In this document: in pieces, positions 8,857 to 18,322 of the stretch
Layout: the number at the start of each line of letters is the position of its first letter
How positions within the stretch are numbered: the stretch's first letter is position 1
DNA from: Patescibacteria group bacterium
GTDB taxonomy: Bacteria > Patescibacteriota > Gracilibacteria > UBA1369
Direction: 5' to 3'
Length of the DNA: 36,533 bases
Assembly: GCA_018825335.1 (NCBI GenBank)
Contig: JAHJEW010000098.1
Span: 1 to 36,533, forward strand
The notes under the pieces: generated by a model
What the model was told of the DNA's origin: nothing
Databases searched by the model: none
The model's input: the letters and a program-made list of their open reading frames with translations, nothing else
Translations under genes and position numbers: made by a program

Positions 8857-11526
8857 TTATGTTGTTGATTGCGGTTCTTCCGTAGTTTGCGGCTGGACTT
8901 TTGCAATTCCCTCTTTAAGGAGGTTGCCGAATTCCGCGTAGTTTGTAAGGTGGACGCCGTAGTCGGTTTTACTTGTGCCTACAAGATCGGGGCGGAGTTT
9001 GCCGGGAGTATTTTGGTCCTGGAAGACCTGATGGGTTTGAATTACTTCGTCCGGGCCTTCCGGTGTACCGGCCTGTTTTTTGATCCAGTCATTAAGTGCT
9101 GTCCATTTTTGGATGAGTTCATTTTCAAAATCTTCCGCGCTTTTGAGATTACTGTGCTTTTCGGCCCACGTTGCGCCCCATTTCTTTGAATATGATGAGT
9201 AAGCGAGCGGAGGAAGAGTTGAAGCAATGACTTTCATGCCTGCGGCTTTTGCCATTTTGTAGATTTTGGTCAGGTTTTCCTGTGTTTTTTCAATGGATAA
9301 GGGGTTCTGAGGGTCGCGACCAAACAGGTCGTTGCTGCCGCCGATAATAACCAGTGTGGCGCCGCGACAATCGTGAGATTTGGTCATTTTTTCAAAGGTA
9401 TGAACCATGGTGGAGGTAAGCTGACCGACAGATGGCTCTTTTTTTTGCGCTTCGGTTGCGTTTGGTCCAAGTTCAGGGTGAACGTGGGTAACGTCCATTC
9501 CTTTAAGCTGCGGGACGAAACCGTGGGAAAGCGAGTCCCCTATTACGAAAACTTTGCCGGTAGGTTTGATTTCTATTTGCTCCTGCGGGGTTTCGGATGC
9601 GGGGGCGGGTTCCGGCGGTTGTGGCTGTGATTCGGATTGGTATGATGGTGCGTAGGAAGGCGCCGGGGCGTAGGAGGTTTGTTGAGCTGGCGCGGCGGAG
9701 GGGCCGTAGCTACCGGATGGAGCTTGTGGCGCAGCTTCTTCCGTTGGGGCAGCGGAGGGTCTGCCGGCTGCCGCTATTTCGGTAGGGGCGATGTATGGCC
9801 GCGGGCCGCTTTGCGGGTGTTTTCTCTGGTATTCGCTGATTTCTTCCCTGGCCCAGTCGGGCACTTGGTACCTGCACTCCGGCCCGCGGGCTTGAGCGCT
9901 GAAAAGCGCTTTTCTAATATCTGCATAATCCGGGTTTGAAAGAACCTCGCTTAATTTGACGGGATTGCCGTCAATTATTGTGTCACCAATAAGGTCCGTT
10001 CCCTGCGCATAATCGTACCAACCGGGTTCGTGGGCGTGATCCCCAACTCCCTGAACAAAATCCCCAGACTGCGCCTTTCTATTTAATGATTCTTGTGAAT
10101 CCCGGCCTGGAGACGCGTGTATTCCTCCTCCAAAAATTATTTTTGTTGGATTGGGCGTATCCGGCATAAAGACGGTTTTGCGATGTCCAATTGTAAAATC
10201 GTCCGGCTTGATTCCGTTTTCCTGTAGCCAATTGAAGTACATTTCGCTTTCGGCGCGCGCGTAGGGCGCGGACTGCATTGCAGTTCCGTCTACGATGGTT
10301 TTGTCGCCTTGCTTTATTTCAAATGGTAATGCTCCTCCGGGATAATTTGCAGCTTTATCCTGTATTCGCGTGCCGTACCAGAACGGGGCTTTTTTGACGT
10401 TTGGATCGTTGTACAGGTGTCCGTAAAACTCGGAAGTTGGTAGATTGCCACCAAGGATATCGGCTATAGTCTGTGACATTTCGCCGTCCATTGATACGAT
10501 TGTTTCGTCGCCCGGAACCCCGAATCGGACCATGCCGTATAGCGGAATTTTGACCTCTTTGCCATTTACGGTGGTTGTATAGATTTTCGGCTTCATGCTG
10601 TCCGGAGAAAATGCTCCGGCAAGAGCCTGGCTTAGTATTAACCTCCTTTTTTCTTCGGGTGTTTGGCATTGTCTAAGAGCTTCATTGAACTGTGAACCGG
10701 TCATTGCCAGATCCGGATTTCTGCTTGGCCAATTGAGGCCGTAATCAGGAGTTTCTCCCGTCTTCTCCAGGTCACTGATTACTTCTTCGATCTTCTTTGG
10801 CCCTCCAATCGTGGAAAGCGCAACGTTTTTTGTCAGGCTTGCGCCGGTAAGTTTTTCCGCGTGCTCGATGATTTTTTTAACTGTTTCCGGGTCGTCCAAT
10901 TCTTTGGAATGATCCGCGCCCGGCGTTTCGTTTTGCATTATTAGTACAACCGGCTCGCCGTTTTTGCGCATCTGCTCAACGTATTCCAGCATTTTGGCGT
11001 TTTCGGGGTTGCTATCATCGGATGCGCTGCCGGGGGCGCGTTTCAGGACGATTACTTTTGGCTGTTTTTTTTGACCTTTTTCGTCCAGATATTTTTTATC
11101 GGCAAGGTCGGGCATGTTGATCTGGACTTCACTTTTTAGGCCTTTACCCTCAAGTCCCGGAACAGCGTCGAGTTTGTAGAACTGGCATTTTTCACCTTTC
11201 TTTTCGAATTGCTGTTCGATTTTCTGTTCGTATTTGCTTAACTCCTGTTCTTTTTTTCTTTTTTCTTCGGCTTTGCGCTTTTCTTCCTCGATTCTTTTTT
11301 GTTCTTCGGCACGGCGTTTGGCGGCCTGCGCCTGGCGTTGTTTTTCGGCGGCCAGGTTTTCCGCGTCAATCGGGACACCTGTCTGCCCCGGTTTTTCTTT
11401 GTCTTCAGGCTTTTCCTTTGTTTCCGGCTTCTCGGCACCACCGAAGTCCGGGATTTTGCCGTAGTGACAAAAGCTTCCAGACAGCAGGAAATTCTTTCGG
11501 CTGAGTTTTGGACAAGATAATTTCAT
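8857..11526 (-). CDS. Large multidomain protein with C-terminal SGNH/GDSL hydrolase
   Basis: 889 residues. The N-terminal 55 residues are polar and Pro/Lys/Glu-rich, residues about 58-115 are a Lys/Glu/Arg coiled coil, about 120-565 is a region I do not recognise, about 570-645 is a Pro/Ala/Ser/Gln linker, and about 655-885 is an SGNH hydrolase. Its blocks are visible: block I VIGDSLSHG (Ser nucleophile near 662), block III IIGGSNDL (near 727) and block V DYGVHLT (Asp/His near 853). The family removes acyl groups from sugars, peptidoglycan or lipids; the substrate is unknown. No clear signal peptide is seen. It is transcribed divergently from the helicase-nuclease gene and convergently with the S1 gene. 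The hydrolase call is firm; the rest is open. Confidence 0.75.
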   Translation of the reverse strand: MKLSCPKLSRKNFLLSGSFCHYGKIPDFGGAEKPETKEKPEDKEKPGQTGVPIDAENLAAEKQRQAQAAKRRAEEQKRIEEEKRKAEEKRKKEQELSKYEQKIEQQFEKKGEKCQFYKLDAVPGLEGKGLKSEVQINMPDLADKKYLDEKGQKKQPKVIVLKRAPGSASDDSNPENAKMLEYVEQMRKNGEPVVLIMQNETPGADHSKELDDPETVKKIIEHAEKLTGASLTKNVALSTIGGPKKIEEVISDLEKTGETPDYGLNWPSRNPDLAMTGSQFNEALRQCQTPEEKRRLILSQALAGAFSPDSMKPKIYTTTVNGKEVKIPLYGMVRFGVPGDETIVSMDGEMSQTIADILGGNLPTSEFYGHLYNDPNVKKAPFWYGTRIQDKAANYPGGALPFEIKQGDKTIVDGTAMQSAPYARAESEMYFNWLQENGIKPDDFTIGHRKTVFMPDTPNPTKIIFGGGIHASPGRDSQESLNRKAQSGDFVQGVGDHAHEPGWYDYAQGTDLIGDTIIDGNPVKLSEVLSNPDYADIRKALFSAQARGPECRYQVPDWAREEISEYQRKHPQSGPRPYIAPTEIAAAGRPSAAPTEEAAPQAPSGSYGPSAAPAQQTSYAPAPSYAPSYQSESQPQPPEPAPASETPQEQIEIKPTGKVFVIGDSLSHGFVPQLKGMDVTHVHPELGPNATEAQKKEPSVGQLTSTMVHTFEKMTKSHDCRGATLVIIGGSNDLFGRDPQNPLSIEKTQENLTKIYKMAKAAGMKVIASTLPPLAYSSYSKKWGATWAEKHSNLKSAEDFENELIQKWTALNDWIKKQAGTPEGPDEVIQTHQVFQDQNTPGKLRPDLVGTSKTDYGVHLTNYAEFGNLLKEGIAKVQPQTTEEPQSTT

Positions 11527-11623
11527 ATTAATTTTTGGCGCAGTTAATCTAAATATTTTAGCATGAAATGGGCTTTTTTTGAAGTTGCATTGAATATCTT
11601 TCTAAAAATTGTAGAGTGGCTGT

Positions 11624-14524
11624 ATGAGCGAAATTCTGGAAAATCTTAATCCGGAGCAAAAGGAAGCCGTGTCGCAGACGGAGGGGCCGATGCTGATTGT
11701 TGCCGGAGCTGGAACCGGTAAAACCCGCGTAATTACGGCAAGGATTTTGCATCTTTTGATCGACAAAAAAGTGCCATCGTCCCAGATTCTGGCGCTTACA
11801 TTTACGGAAAAAGCCACCAACGAGATGCTTGAAAGGGTGGATCAGGGAATGCCGCTTTCTTACGAGGAAGTTACGATAAAGACTTTTCACGGGTTTTGCG
11901 ACATGATTTTGCGTGAAAAGGGTATGGAGATCGGGATCGATCCGGGTTTTAGGCTGCTAAATCAGGCGGATCAATGGCTTCTTATTAAGCGAAATCTTTT
12001 TGCTCTTGATCTGAATCATTATCGGCCGCTGGGCAATCCGGGCAAGTTCATTCATGTTCTTTTGAGCCATTTCAGCCGGCTTAAGGATGAGGATATTAAG
12101 CCCGATGATTATATTCGTTTTGCAGGTCAGATGCTTGATAAAGCCGGCGACGACGCAGAAAAAGAAAATGCCGGTAAAATGCTGGAGGTTGCCAATGCTT
12201 ACGCCGCTTATCAGAACCTGCTTATTGAGAGTAACGGGCTGGATTTTGGCGATTTGCAGTTCTATGCGCTCCGTCTTCTGGAAAAAAGGCCATCTGTTTT
12301 GCGGGAGCTTCGTGAACGTTACAAGTACATTCTTGTAGATGAATTTCAGGATACGAATTTTGCGCAGAATAAACTGGTTATGCTGCTTGCGAGGGAGCAT
12401 ACGAATATAACGGTTGTCGGTGATGACGATCAGTCTATCTATAAGTGGCGCGGCGCTTCTTTAAGCAATATTTTGACGTTTGAAAAAGAGTTTCCGCAGG
12501 CGAAACGTGTTGTTCTGACGCAGAATTACAGGTCGAATCAGGGCATTCTGGACAGCGCTTATCAATCCATACAAAACAATAATCCGGACAGGCTTGAGCA
12601 CAGGGCCTCAATTAGTAAGAGGCTGGTGTCCAGAGTTTTGAGTGAGGGGGCGGATGAGAATCCAGTTGAGGTAAGGCATTTTTCTGATTCGCAGGATGAG
12701 GTGAAATGTGTTTTGGACACGATTAGCGGGTTGGCCAAAGATGGCGTCGCGTACAGCGAAATGGCTATTCTTGTTCGAACCAACGCGCACGCGACGGCTT
12801 TTGTGGACGCGCTTAAAGACGCAGGGATTCCTTTTACGGTGCGTGATACGCAGGGCTTACTACGGTTTGAGGAAATTAAGGATCTTGTTGCGCTGCTGCG
12901 TTTTTTGGTGAGGCCACAGGATGATATTGCTTTTTTCAGGCTGCTCGGTCTGCCGATTTTCGGGATTCCCATGGCTACGGTTCTGCAAATTGTCAATGAG
13001 GCCAGAAATGCGCATTTTACGCCAATATTCTATTATTTGAGAGATCGAATCGTTAACGGGACGCAAAGCAGTTTGCCCGGTCTGGAAGAAACTTCCGGTC
13101 TTGAAAGCGTAATAAGGCTTTGTGACAATCTTCTGAATTTCAGCCGCGACCACGGCGCTTTTCGGGTTATTGGTGAATTCCTGGACGAATCGGGTTACGT
13201 TAAGGCTTTAACAGCGAATGACAGTTTTGAAAACGAGGAGAAGATTCAGCATATTGCACAGTTTTTGGAGCTGGCGCGGGATCTGGAGGCGGACGGTGGG
13301 GATAATTCATTGAGGGTTTTTCTGGATTATATTGATTCTTTACAGGAGGCTCTGGGAACGATCGCGGCGGCTACAACGCCGGAGAATGATGCGGTTTCGA
13401 TGCTGACCGTTCACTCCGCCAAGGGTCTGGAATTCGATTATGTTTTCGTCCCCTGCCTTGTGAAAGAGCGTTTTCCGAGCAGGCCAAAGCGCGATCCCAT
13501 TGAGATTCCGGCAGCTTTGCTTCCTGAAGATATTCCCGAAAAAGAGATGCATTTGCAGGAGGAGCGCAGGCTTTTTTATGTGGCCGCGACGAGAGCCAGG
13601 AAGCGCCTGTTTTTAAGCTATAGCGATTCTTACGAGGGAAACAAGAAATGGAAGATATCGCCTTTTTTGGCGGAGCTTGATGATTTGGCATGTGTCAGAT
13701 GGACGGATTCTCTTCGTGATGCAGTTTCCGGAGATTTGGAAAAGGATGATGCGATAAAGGATGAAAGAGCTTTTGATCGCTGCTCAATGATGCCGGATGT
13801 GAAGATTTATCAATTAAGCTACAGCAAACTGGACACTTTTAATACGTGTCCGCTGAAGTATAAATTCCGATATCATTATAAAATTCCATCCCCTTCCGCC
13901 CATGCGGCAAATTTCGGGTCGAGCGTGCACAATACCGTAAATAAATTTTACGAGGAGGTTATGGCGGGCGCTCCGCCCAATTCCGGGCGGCTGAAAGAGC
14001 TTTTTGAGTCTAACTGGATTGGCATCGGCTATGAAAGCAGAGGGCATGAACTTGCCAGGAAAAAACATGGAATCGAGGTCATGGAAAAGTTTTTCGAAAA
14101 AGAAAAACAGCACGGGTTTAAAGCGCCGGCCATGCTGGAAAAGCCTTTCCGGCTTAGAATCGGCGACGTGATTTTTATGGGGCGTATCGACCGCATAGAT
14201 AAGCTTCCCGATGGTACCTACGAGGTTATTGATTATAAAACCGGCAAAGCCAAATCGGCCAATGATGTTAAGAAGGATCTTCAGCTTTCGCTGTACGCGC
14301 TGGCGTGCAGCGATATTTTCAAGATTCCGGTTTCAGCGTTAAGTCTTTATTTTCTTGAAGATGCGGTGAAGGTTTCCACCACCAGGCCGGAAGAAAATTT
14401 TGATGCCATCAGGGAGGACATATTGCAAAAGGTTAAGTCGCTGCGCGAATCCGATCTGGCACCCACACCCGGTTTCCATTGCGGTTTCTGCGAGTTTGGC
14501 ATTCTCTGCCATCGTGCGATTTAG
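11624..14524 (+). CDS. UvrD/PcrA-type helicase fused to PD-(D/E)XK nuclease with Fe-S cysteines
   Basis: 966 residues. Superfamily 1A helicase motifs in order: Q motif LNPEQKEAV, Walker A GAGTGKTR (about 29), Ia LTFTEKATNEM, II LVDEFQDTN (about 240), III VGDDDQSIYKWRGA, IV QNYRSNQ, V LTVHSAKGLEFD (about 590), VI RRLFYVAATRARKRL. From about 728 a RecB/Cas4-like nuclease follows: LSYSKLDTFNTCPLKYKF, GRIDRID and VIDYKTGK (catalytic Asp and Asp-x-Lys near 855-875). Cysteines at about 743 and in HCGFCEFGILCH (C-x2-C-x5-C) match the iron-staple 4Fe-4S arrangement of AddB and Cas4. One protein could thus unwind and cut DNA, an AddAB-like activity in a single chain. Expected role: double-strand break or replication repair. 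ruvB and rmuC are near. Confidence 0.9.
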   Translation: MSEILENLNPEQKEAVSQTEGPMLIVAGAGTGKTRVITARILHLLIDKKVPSSQILALTFTEKATNEMLERVDQGMPLSYEEVTIKTFHGFCDMILREKGMEIGIDPGFRLLNQADQWLLIKRNLFALDLNHYRPLGNPGKFIHVLLSHFSRLKDEDIKPDDYIRFAGQMLDKAGDDAEKENAGKMLEVANAYAAYQNLLIESNGLDFGDLQFYALRLLEKRPSVLRELRERYKYILVDEFQDTNFAQNKLVMLLAREHTNITVVGDDDQSIYKWRGASLSNILTFEKEFPQAKRVVLTQNYRSNQGILDSAYQSIQNNNPDRLEHRASISKRLVSRVLSEGADENPVEVRHFSDSQDEVKCVLDTISGLAKDGVAYSEMAILVRTNAHATAFVDALKDAGIPFTVRDTQGLLRFEEIKDLVALLRFLVRPQDDIAFFRLLGLPIFGIPMATVLQIVNEARNAHFTPIFYYLRDRIVNGTQSSLPGLEETSGLESVIRLCDNLLNFSRDHGAFRVIGEFLDESGYVKALTANDSFENEEKIQHIAQFLELARDLEADGGDNSLRVFLDYIDSLQEALGTIAAATTPENDAVSMLTVHSAKGLEFDYVFVPCLVKERFPSRPKRDPIEIPAALLPEDIPEKEMHLQEERRLFYVAATRARKRLFLSYSDSYEGNKKWKISPFLAELDDLACVRWTDSLRDAVSGDLEKDDAIKDERAFDRCSMMPDVKIYQLSYSKLDTFNTCPLKYKFRYHYKIPSPSAHAANFGSSVHNTVNKFYEEVMAGAPPNSGRLKELFESNWIGIGYESRGHELARKKHGIEVMEKFFEKEKQHGFKAPAMLEKPFRLRIGDVIFMGRIDRIDKLPDGTYEVIDYKTGKAKSANDVKKDLQLSLYALACSDIFKIPVSALSLYFLEDAVKVSTTRPEENFDAIREDILQKVKSLRESDLAPTPGFHCGFCEFGILCHRAI

Positions 14525-14526
14525 CA

Positions 14527-14555
14527 TTGACGGTGAGCATACGCTCACCTATACT
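14527..14555 (+). promoter_or_regulatory. rmuC promoter whose spacer is a perfect dyad
   Basis: TTGACG (14527-14532), a 17-bp spacer, and TATACT (14550-14555). The spacer is filled by GGTGAGC-ATAC-GCTCACC (14532-14549), a perfect seven-base inverted repeat. A protein bound there would block polymerase, so this is probably an operator. As a terminator it would be weak because no T tract follows. Confidence 0.6.
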
Positions 14556-14584
14556 ACCTTCAAATAATATCTTAAAATTCAGGT

Positions 14585-15688
14585 ATGGATCTACTTCTTA
14601 CAATTCTCGGTTTTGCGCTTCTGGCTGCGATTTTCTATATGATTCATCTGATGCGCGCCGGCAGGACGCCAAAAGATGACACTTCCCAGAAGTTAATGCT
14701 GGATGTTGTCGAAAATCTTAGAAAATCTATTGTTGAAAACGATGCCAGAAGCCAAAAAAGCATACAGGAGAGGTTCGACTCCATTACGGAGTCAATGAAC
14801 AAGCAGCAGCACAGATCTTTCGAGACGATTCAGAAACAGTTCGGACAAAGCGCGAAAATTATTGAAGAAGTAACAAAAAAACTGACAAAGCTGGATGAGA
14901 CCAATAAGCAGGTTGTCGGGTTTGCTGAACAAATGAAAAGTCTGGAAAATATTTTAAAGAATCCAAAGCACAGGGGCATTTTGGGCGAGTATTTTCTTGA
15001 ATCGATGTTAAGCTCGATTTTGCCTCCCGGGATGTATCAGATGCAATATAAGTTTTTGAACGGTGAAATTGTTGACGCGGTGATTTTCCTTAAGGATCAG
15101 CTCATTCCCATTGATTCCAAGTTTTCCCTGGAAAAGTTTAACGCGATAATGCAGGAGACTGATGCTGAAAAGCGTGAACGGCTTGAAAAAGATTTTAGAA
15201 GTGATGTTAAGAAACGCATTGATGAGACGTCGAAATACGTGAGGCCGGAGGAAAAAACGATGGAATTTGCGTTTATGTACATTCCGGCGGAGGGTGTTTA
15301 TCACAATCTGCTCGGGAATACGGTTGGTGCCACGGTCAACTCGCAGAATTTGATAGAGTATGCTTTCGCGAAGAGGGTGATTATTGTTTCGCCTTCCTCT
15401 TTTGTGGCTTATTTGCAGACTGTTCTGCAGGGACTGAATCAGATGAAAATGGAGGAGGGATTTAAGGAAATACAAAAAAACGTGATTCAACTTGCCAATC
15501 ATTTGAAATCGCACCAGGAAAAATTGCAAAAAATGGGCGGCCATCTTGCAACCACGGTTTCAATGTACAACCAGTCGTTTAAGGAGTTTAAAAAGATCGA
15601 CAAAGATGTGTATCGAATTACCGATGGCCGCGCGGGCGGAGATGTTAAGGAAGTTTTGTCTTTGGATAAGCCAATGGAAGAGGCTTGA
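14585..15688 (+). CDS. rmuC: DNA recombination protein RmuC family
   Basis: 367 residues. An N-terminal membrane segment (about 3-20, LLLTILGFALLAAIFYMI) is followed by a coiled coil (about 40-125) and the RmuC nuclease-like domain: ILGEYFLESMLSSILPPGMYQMQYKF, VDAVIFLKDQLIPIDSKFSLEKF, FAFMYIPAEGVYHNLL, and RVIIVSPSSFVAYLQT. RmuC is linked to limiting inversions and to genome stability; its fold is related to restriction endonucleases. It is shorter than the E. coli protein but normal for the compact forms. The promoter with a dyad operator is directly upstream. Confidence 0.88.
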   Translation: MDLLLTILGFALLAAIFYMIHLMRAGRTPKDDTSQKLMLDVVENLRKSIVENDARSQKSIQERFDSITESMNKQQHRSFETIQKQFGQSAKIIEEVTKKLTKLDETNKQVVGFAEQMKSLENILKNPKHRGILGEYFLESMLSSILPPGMYQMQYKFLNGEIVDAVIFLKDQLIPIDSKFSLEKFNAIMQETDAEKRERLEKDFRSDVKKRIDETSKYVRPEEKTMEFAFMYIPAEGVYHNLLGNTVGATVNSQNLIEYAFAKRVIIVSPSSFVAYLQTVLQGLNQMKMEEGFKEIQKNVIQLANHLKSHQEKLQKMGGHLATTVSMYNQSFKEFKKIDKDVYRITDGRAGGDVKEVLSLDKPMEEA

Positions 15689-15704
15689 TTTTCCTTCTTC
15701 TTTG

Positions 15705-15757
15705 TTGACTTTTGATATTTTTTTCCATAAACTGCATACGCTTTTTTAGCGTATAAT
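15705..15757 (+). promoter_or_regulatory. infB promoter region with two possible -10 boxes
   Basis: TTGACT (15705-15710), 17 bp, TAAACT (15728-15733) is one promoter. A consensus TATAAT lies at 15752-15757, only 13 bp before the GTG start at 15771, so RNA from it would be nearly leaderless. An inverted repeat ATACGC-N7-GCGTAT (15736-15754) overlaps this second box and could act as operator or leader hairpin. Confidence 0.5.
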
Positions 15758-15770
15758 AGACAAATTCATC

Positions 15771-17882
15771 GTGCCCAGAAAATCGGTTCCTAAAAAAAAG
15801 ACCACGACCGCTATAAAAAGATCCACTGCCAAAAAAGTGGATTCTTCAGCCAGGAAATCGTCCACTAAGAAAGATAACGTAAAGAAGACGCCGCCAAAGA
15901 AGATTACTGTAAAGAAGGAGACCGTGAGTCCGGAAGCTCCAACCGATGCGGAACTTTTCGGGCAGTTGGATGAAAAACCGCAGGACAAAGCGCAGTATTA
16001 CGACGAGCTGATCTCCAAGGAAATGGAACGGGAAATTATTAAGAGTCAGCGCAAACAGACCGCAGGCAAAGACACCGGAAAGAAGAAAAAAGAGGTTGTG
16101 GCCGCAAAGGGACCTATCACCGACCGGACGGTTGAACTTCCGGAGGTAATCAGCGTAAAGGAGTTTTCGGAGAAGACCGGTATAGGGCCGGCAAAGGTGA
16201 TCGGGGAATTGATGAAGAATGGGATTCTGGCCAATATAAACCAACAGATCGATTTTGACACCGCGCATATTATTGCATCCGATCTTGGTGTTTCTGTAAA
16301 GAAGAAACAGATAGAGGCGTCCGCCGAAGATGTGTTTAAGGGCAATCTTCAGGCTCTTTTGAAGGAGGAGGATCCGGCCAATCTGCATGAAAGGCCGCCG
16401 ATTGTGGTTGTTATGGGGCATGTTGACCACGGGAAGACTTCCCTCCTTGATTATATCCGCGAATCCAGTGTTGTAGCCGGTGAGTCCGGTGGTATAACGC
16501 AGCATATCGGGGCTTATCAGGTTGAAAAAAATAACAGAAAAATAACTTTTTTAGATACACCGGGACATGAAGCTTTTACAGCCATGAGAGCGCGCGGCGC
16601 CAAAGTTACGGACATAGCAATTCTTGTGGTTGCCGCGGATGAAGGTGTTAAACCGCAGACAATAGAGGCGATTCAGCACGCGCAGGAGGCCGGCGTTCCG
16701 ATCATTGTTGCAATTAATAAGATTGATAAAGAAGGTGCCGACCCGGACAGGGTAAAGGGCGAGCTTGGTGAATACAACCTGATCCCGGAAGAGTGGGGCG
16801 GCAAAACGATTATGGTATCCGTTTCGGCTAAGAACGGTCAGGGGATGCAGCAGCTTCTGGATATGATTTTACTTGTGGCGGATATGGAGAATTTAAAAGC
16901 AAATCCGGGAAGGGCGGCGGTCGGGACTGTGATTGAAGCCCATTTGGACAAGAGTCTGGGACCGATAGCAACGGTGGTTGTGAACAGCGGCACTCTGCAC
17001 ATAATGGACAATATCGTGGTTGGTAGCACTTATGGCAGGGTAAAAGTAATGAAGGATTATACCGGTAAAAACATACGTAAAGCGGAGCCTTCGATGCCTG
17101 TTTTAATAGCCGGACTTGAGAGAGCGCCGCAAAGCGGTGATATTTTTCAGGTTGTGGCGGACGAAAAAATTGCGCGCACGCAGGCGCAAAGCGTACACAC
17201 GCTGCGGGAAGCCGAAATGCTGGCCCGGCGCGGCGTCGGTGAGATTATTTCCCAGATCAGTTCCGGCCAGTTAAAGCAGCTGAAGCTTGTTTTGAAGGCC
17301 GATGCAAAAGGGTCTTTGGAAGCCATCAAAGAGTCGATTGCAGACATAAAAAATGAGGATGTGGGCGTCAAGATAATTCTTTCCGGAGTAGGTAACATCA
17401 CCGAGTCCGATGTGATGATGGCAGCGGCCGCCGGTGGGATTGTGATGGGTTTTCACACGGTTGTTAATCCGCAGGTAAAACGCGTGGCCGAACGGGAAAA
17501 CGTGGAGGTTTTATCGTATACGATTATTTATAAATTGCTGGAAGATATACGTAAAATTTTAACGGGTATGCTTGAGCCGGAAGTTGTGGAGATTATTCTG
17601 GGCAGGGCCCAGGTCAAGCAGATTTTCCTGACAAAAAAGAAAGATATGATTGTTGGATGCAAAGTAATCTCCGGCCATATAGAGAAAGTAAAAGTGCGAA
17701 TTTTCCGCGATGATAAATTAATCGGTGAAGGAAAAATCAATTCACTTAAGAAGGTTGATGAGAGCGTTCATGAGGTTGCGGAATATCAGGATTGCGGAAT
17801 CATGTTTTCCGGAGATTTTCCGCTTGAGGAAGGCGATATTCTGGAGGCGTACAAAATGGAAAAACGTGTCCGCACTCTTTAA
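15771..17882 (+). CDS. infB: Translation initiation factor IF-2
   Basis: 703 residues. A Lys/Thr-rich N-terminus (about 1-110) is followed by an IF2-N module ([22 protein letters not shown] region), then the GTPase: G1 [10 protein letters not shown]2 [13 protein letters not shown]3 DTPGHEAF, G4 NKID, G5 SAKNGQG, and the beta-barrel and C-terminal domains that bind fMet-tRNA (closing with [16 protein letters not shown]). Start is GTG; no Shine-Dalgarno sequence. It heads a same-strand run of translation and nucleotide-sugar genes with gaps of 58 bp or less. Confidence 0.96.
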   Translation: MPRKSVPKKKTTTAIKRSTAKKVDSSARKSSTKKDNVKKTPPKKITVKKETVSPEAPTDAELFGQLDEKPQDKAQYYDELISKEMEREIIKSQRKQTAGKDTGKKKKEVVAAKGPITDRTVELPEVISVKEFSEKTGIGPAKVIGELMKNGILANINQQIDFDTAHIIASDLGVSVKKKQIEASAEDVFKGNLQALLKEEDPANLHERPPIVVVMGHVDHGKTSLLDYIRESSVVAGESGGITQHIGAYQVEKNNRKITFLDTPGHEAFTAMRARGAKVTDIAILVVAADEGVKPQTIEAIQHAQEAGVPIIVAINKIDKEGADPDRVKGELGEYNLIPEEWGGKTIMVSVSAKNGQGMQQLLDMILLVADMENLKANPGRAAVGTVIEAHLDKSLGPIATVVVNSGTLHIMDNIVVGSTYGRVKVMKDYTGKNIRKAEPSMPVLIAGLERAPQSGDIFQVVADEKIARTQAQSVHTLREAEMLARRGVGEIISQISSGQLKQLKLVLKADAKGSLEAIKESIADIKNEDVGVKIILSGVGNITESDVMMAAAAGGIVMGFHTVVNPQVKRVAERENVEVLSYTIIYKLLEDIRKILTGMLEPEVVEIILGRAQVKQIFLTKKKDMIVGCKVISGHIEKVKVRIFRDDKLIGEGKINSLKKVDESVHEVAEYQDCGIMFSGDFPLEEGDILEAYKMEKRVRTL

Positions 17883-17900
17883 ACTTTGGTACTAAATTTA

Positions 17901-18296
17901 ATGGAAAAAATTAAACGTATTAAACTTCCGACACACAAGGATGAGCGAGGCCAGCTTAGCGTGGTGGAGTTTGATAGTTACGTGGACTGGGTTCCAAAAC
18001 GGATTTATTACGTGACCGATGTAAAGATGGATCGAGGGGGGCATGCGGTGCGCGGTGAGAAGAAAATATATATTTGTGTACAGGGCGCAATCACCGCAAG
18101 GCTTCATGACGGCGTAAGATGGAATCAGTATATGCTTCATGGCCCGGATGACGCGCTGATTATGAACGAAATGTGCTGGAGAGAATTTTCGAATTTTTCG
18201 CAGGGCGCGGTATTGCTGGCGATTTCCAGCACGAACTATGACAAAGACAAGTATATATTTGACATGGATCAGTTTTTACGCGAGAGTAAGGGCTAA
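17901..18296 (+). CDS. FdtA/QdtA (WxcM-like) dTDP-sugar isomerase family protein
   Basis: 131 residues, single-domain cupin. It matches the FdtA family layout: LPTHKDERGQLSVVEFD, KRIYYVTDV, RGGHAVRGEKK, VQGAITARLHDG, MCWREFSNFSQGAVLLAISSTNYDKDKYI. Family members convert dTDP-4-oxo-6-deoxyglucose to the 3-oxo sugar. In those enzymes, as I recall, RG-x-HAH carries two active-site histidines; here the second is Val (HAV), so the reaction may differ or be lost. ATG at 17901 is chosen because an upstream TTG adds nothing conserved. It lies 18 bp after infB and 26 bp before rmlB. Confidence 0.75.
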   Translation: MEKIKRIKLPTHKDERGQLSVVEFDSYVDWVPKRIYYVTDVKMDRGGHAVRGEKKIYICVQGAITARLHDGVRWNQYMLHGPDDALIMNEMCWREFSNFSQGAVLLAISSTNYDKDKYIFDMDQFLRESKG

Positions 18297-18322
18297 AATG
18301 ATTATTTCACTTTGGTTTAGAT

